64,000 bases of DNA from Enoplolaimus lenunculus (taxonomy: Eukaryota > Nematoda > Enoplea > Enoplida > Thoracostomopsidae): positions 86,025 to 150,024 of the forward strand of contig JASANG010001317.1 in the NCBI GenBank assembly GCA_030248215.1, in the 5' to 3' direction. Below, piece after piece: positions 61,958 through 64,000 of this stretch (positions within the stretch are counted from its first letter, which is position 1; the number at the start of each line of letters is the position of its first letter). Position numbers and translations under genes: made by a program. The notes below the pieces were generated by a model. That model saw nothing but the letters and a program-made list of their open reading frames with translations. It was not told where the DNA came from and did not search any database.

Positions 61958-62201
61958 GGCCCAAGTATCGAACAGGGCCGCATCGGTTTCCGGAGGGGCA
62001 ATAATAGGGTCAGTTTAAGCTTTAGACTTATTTTTTGCGTAGGCTTAGGCTTAGGCTTAGGAATAGACTCATCCATACACTTAGGCCTAGGCTTAGGCCT
62101 AAAAATAGGCTCATCCATACGCTTAGGCTTAGGCTTAGGCTTAGACTTAGGCTTAGGAATATGCTTATACTACTGTTTCGGTTCTGTTCTATACATGGGC
62201 C
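61958..62201. mobile_element. CCTAAG-core inverted-repeat element
   Basis: GGCCCAAGTATCGAACAGGG to TTCTGTTCTATACATGGGCC; core with AATAGACTCATCCATAC spacers. Confidence 0.9.
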
Positions 62202-62229
62202 CTTTAAATTTTATGTAGCGAAGCCCTCT

Positions 62230-62720
62230 ATTCTCCCGGGTTAAGGATCATACCTTTCTCCCCCCACACACCTTCCCGCCACACTCTTTTAACCCCCCCC
62301 CCCCACCCCAACCCACAACCCCCCCTTGAATTGAAAATCTGCCGAGTGCAGAGTATCATGACGTTTTGTCGCCAGACAACTTGTCGGTCAACATCGTGTA
62401 ACCCGACTCCTCATCGACCCCAATACCGACCCGAAAAACCGGGAAGCGCGCCCCGCCCGCCCCCCCCCCCCGACACCTTGAATTGAAAACTTATGGACCA
62501 TCAAGTAGGTACGGCAACTTGTCAACGTGACAATTTGTCCCGAGTCCTATACTGAAATGGTTCCGTCGGCCCATCTGCAGATGTCGTGACAAGTTGTCGA
62601 ATTGGCAAGATGTCAGAGCGACAAGCTGTCGGGGGTGACGAAATTCCCAAGGTTGTGGGTCGCCGGAACGTCGAGCAACGAATTGTCATAAATTCGTCGT
62701 AAGGTGTCAATTTGTTCAAG
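62230..62720. repeat. C-rich and GACAACTTGTCG-rich segment
   Basis: Two poly-C runs (about 62290 and 62460) and many GACAACTTGTC-type palindromic words in both orientations. Probably a decayed inverted-repeat element; no coding signal. Confidence 0.5.
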
Positions 62721-62814
62721 AATTTTTTCAAAGGAACTTATGCAAAAATTTAAGTTAAAACAACACTCAATGCAAGTATTGCGAGCGTTCCAAATTTAGT
62801 AATATAGATTTAAC

Positions 62815-62957
62815 GGCCAATGTTACTGTTAAGGAAATAACAGTAGATTAAGCGTATTCTTAAGCCTAAGTCTAAGCAAAAAATGAAATCTAGAATCTGA
62901 ACCTACGTTTTTATGGACCCACCAGAAACCTGGATGCTCGTTAAAGTAACATGAGCC
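62815..62957. mobile_element. CCTAAG-core element, TTACTTTTA variant
   Basis: GGCCAATGTTACTGTTAAGG to CGTTAAAGTAACATGAGCC. Confidence 0.8.
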
Positions 62958-63111
62958 GATTTAATTATCGCTGACTGTCAAAGAACGTGTTTGGCCGTTT
63001 TTTAAACTAGATTAATTAATAACAAGCAAACTGATCTTGCAAAAAGTAATCACAGGATTTCGAAGTGCAGATGGTTTGCAGTTAAGTCTTGCAATTGCAA
63101 TTACACATTTT

Positions 63112-63753
63112 TTAATTGTTGTTTTGCAGCCGAGTTTTGTCGGAAAATACTGTAAGTAAAACCACATCATATTTATGTGTAGGGCAAATTTGGTCATAAT
63201 CAGATTGAAATATTTTCATTGTTGCAATAATGCCGGCTTTCAAGCAGCTGTAGGGATACCACTGGATCCGTGACTCCGCTGAGTTGAAATTTTCTGGGGA
63301 AACCCGAGAGACACGAAATTTGAGCGTGTCGGGTTGGAAAACCACCGGTGGAAATGTTTTTGGAGCCGTAGCGGGGTATTCACCTGGGGGATCCAAGTGT
63401 GTGACCCCTGGGTGTAGTACTCCGTAGGCGTGAGATTTGGTGGTTTCAAATTGAAGATCTAGAGGTCTGAAGGGAGAGCGCAGGTGAGTAAAACTAGCGG
63501 AAAAGGTTGAGTTGAACTTGATTTGAGTGTTTTTGAGCCCGGGGCGGTCTTTTCTGTCTTTTGCCGGCTTGTGTAGTCTCTTACGAGTTATATCGAAACT
63601 GGAATTTTTGAAATTTCGAATTTTGGGGTAAAGTATGTGCTGTGTGTTGTTTATATTTTTGAAACTTACCTGTAAGATGTTATACGTTATTGAGTTCACG
63701 TTAATATTGTTTTGTGAACTCATGGGCGCTTGTGCTTTGTTGTTTGAACTCAC
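63112..63753 (-). CDS. Unrecognised open frame of 213 codons
   Basis: Longest non-repetitive Met-initiated frame in the window. Asn/Ser-rich start, then a basic KRLHKPAKDRKDRPG, a Pro-rich middle (HLDPPGEYPATAPKTFPP) and no membrane segment or domain I know. A perfect donor CAG|GTAAGT occurs about 29 codons in, so it may instead be a short 5' exon followed by intron. The plus strand here ends in AATAAA followed by T-rich sequence, which also allows a transposon tail. Low confidence as a gene. Confidence 0.3.
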   Translation of the reverse strand: MSSNNKAQAPMSSQNNINVNSITYNILQVSFKNINNTQHILYPKIRNFKNSSFDITRKRLHKPAKDRKDRPGLKNTQIKFNSTFSASFTHLRSPFRPLDLQFETTKSHAYGVLHPGVTHLDPPGEYPATAPKTFPPVVFQPDTLKFRVSRVSPENFNSAESRIQWYPYSCLKAGIIATMKIFQSDYDQICPTHKYDVVLLTVFSDKTRLQNNN

Positions 63754-64000
63754 TTAGAATTTGTTTTTCAAATATTTTAAATATTGGGTTTAAATTTGGG
63801 CGTCAAAAGGTGTTTTGGCGGATTTCTAGTTCTTTGAAGAGCCGAAAGCAGGATAAATTTGAGCAGTTGCGATTCTATTTAACTAGTTTTGCAGGATTTT
63901 ACGTGGTTTTCGTCGAAATTTTTGGATGTGCAGGTTGAAAGTACGAAAATTTATATTTATGTTGAATAAAGTTAGCTAGCTAGGGGTTTTTTTTTGGTTG

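Overview
This is eukaryotic, intron-rich, AT-rich DNA from an invertebrate animal. Exons of 55-290 bp lie in introns of about 0.5-3 kb packed with short inverted-repeat transposons, tRNA-derived SINEs and minisatellites. The domain mix (DEG/ENaC, CCP/sushi, EGF) and the MITE-rich short introns would fit a tunicate or another invertebrate deuterostome, but I cannot fix the species from sequence alone. All convincing coding sequence is on the minus strand.

Main gene (minus, 50541 to beyond the left edge). The first exon encodes a textbook DEG/ENaC/ASIC sodium-channel N-terminus: HG gating motif, TM1 and the FPAVTVCN segment. Two short basic exons and a spacer exon follow, each carrying on the reading frame and containing furin-type R-X-K/R-R sites. 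Then come 34 consecutive one-exon CCP/sushi modules, all phase 1-1 and all intact, and then two EGF exons at 3355-2128. The visible coding part is 40 exons, 6,952 nt, about 2,317 residues, with no stop. The rest of the channel (finger, thumb, TM2), if it exists, must lie left of base 1. A DEG/ENaC N-terminus joined in phase to a giant sushi array is the outstanding feature of the window.

Inside the array the four membrane-proximal modules M2-M5 are atypical: one has 12 cysteines and three are Trp/Tyr-rich. A four-module block (M21-M24) is duplicated in the same order as M25-M28, with further relatives at M29 and M30.

Second gene (minus, 61894 to 58366). Three in-phase exons encode a cysteine-containing ectodomain I do not recognise. 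The last exon encodes a Pro/Glu/Thr/Ser-rich stalk with a C-terminal hydrophobic tail typical of a GPI-anchor signal. A phase-compatible alternative terminal exon with a membrane segment may lie at 58276-58074. The 5' (signal peptide) exon was not found.

Repeats. At least eight families of non-autonomous inverted-repeat elements occupy the introns. The commonest carries internal TTAGGC/CCTAAG arrays. Others include a GCAAGT hairpin family, TGAGTT and GAGTCAA hairpins, a CG-rich family whose core has twice expanded into a minisatellite, and a family with a tRNA-like core. Large minisatellites lie at 635-2020, 8755-9535, 27890-28590, 31490-32215 and 41925-42147. The long open frames in them are repeat artefacts. 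The interval 50.6-58 kb and the right end hold no convincing gene.
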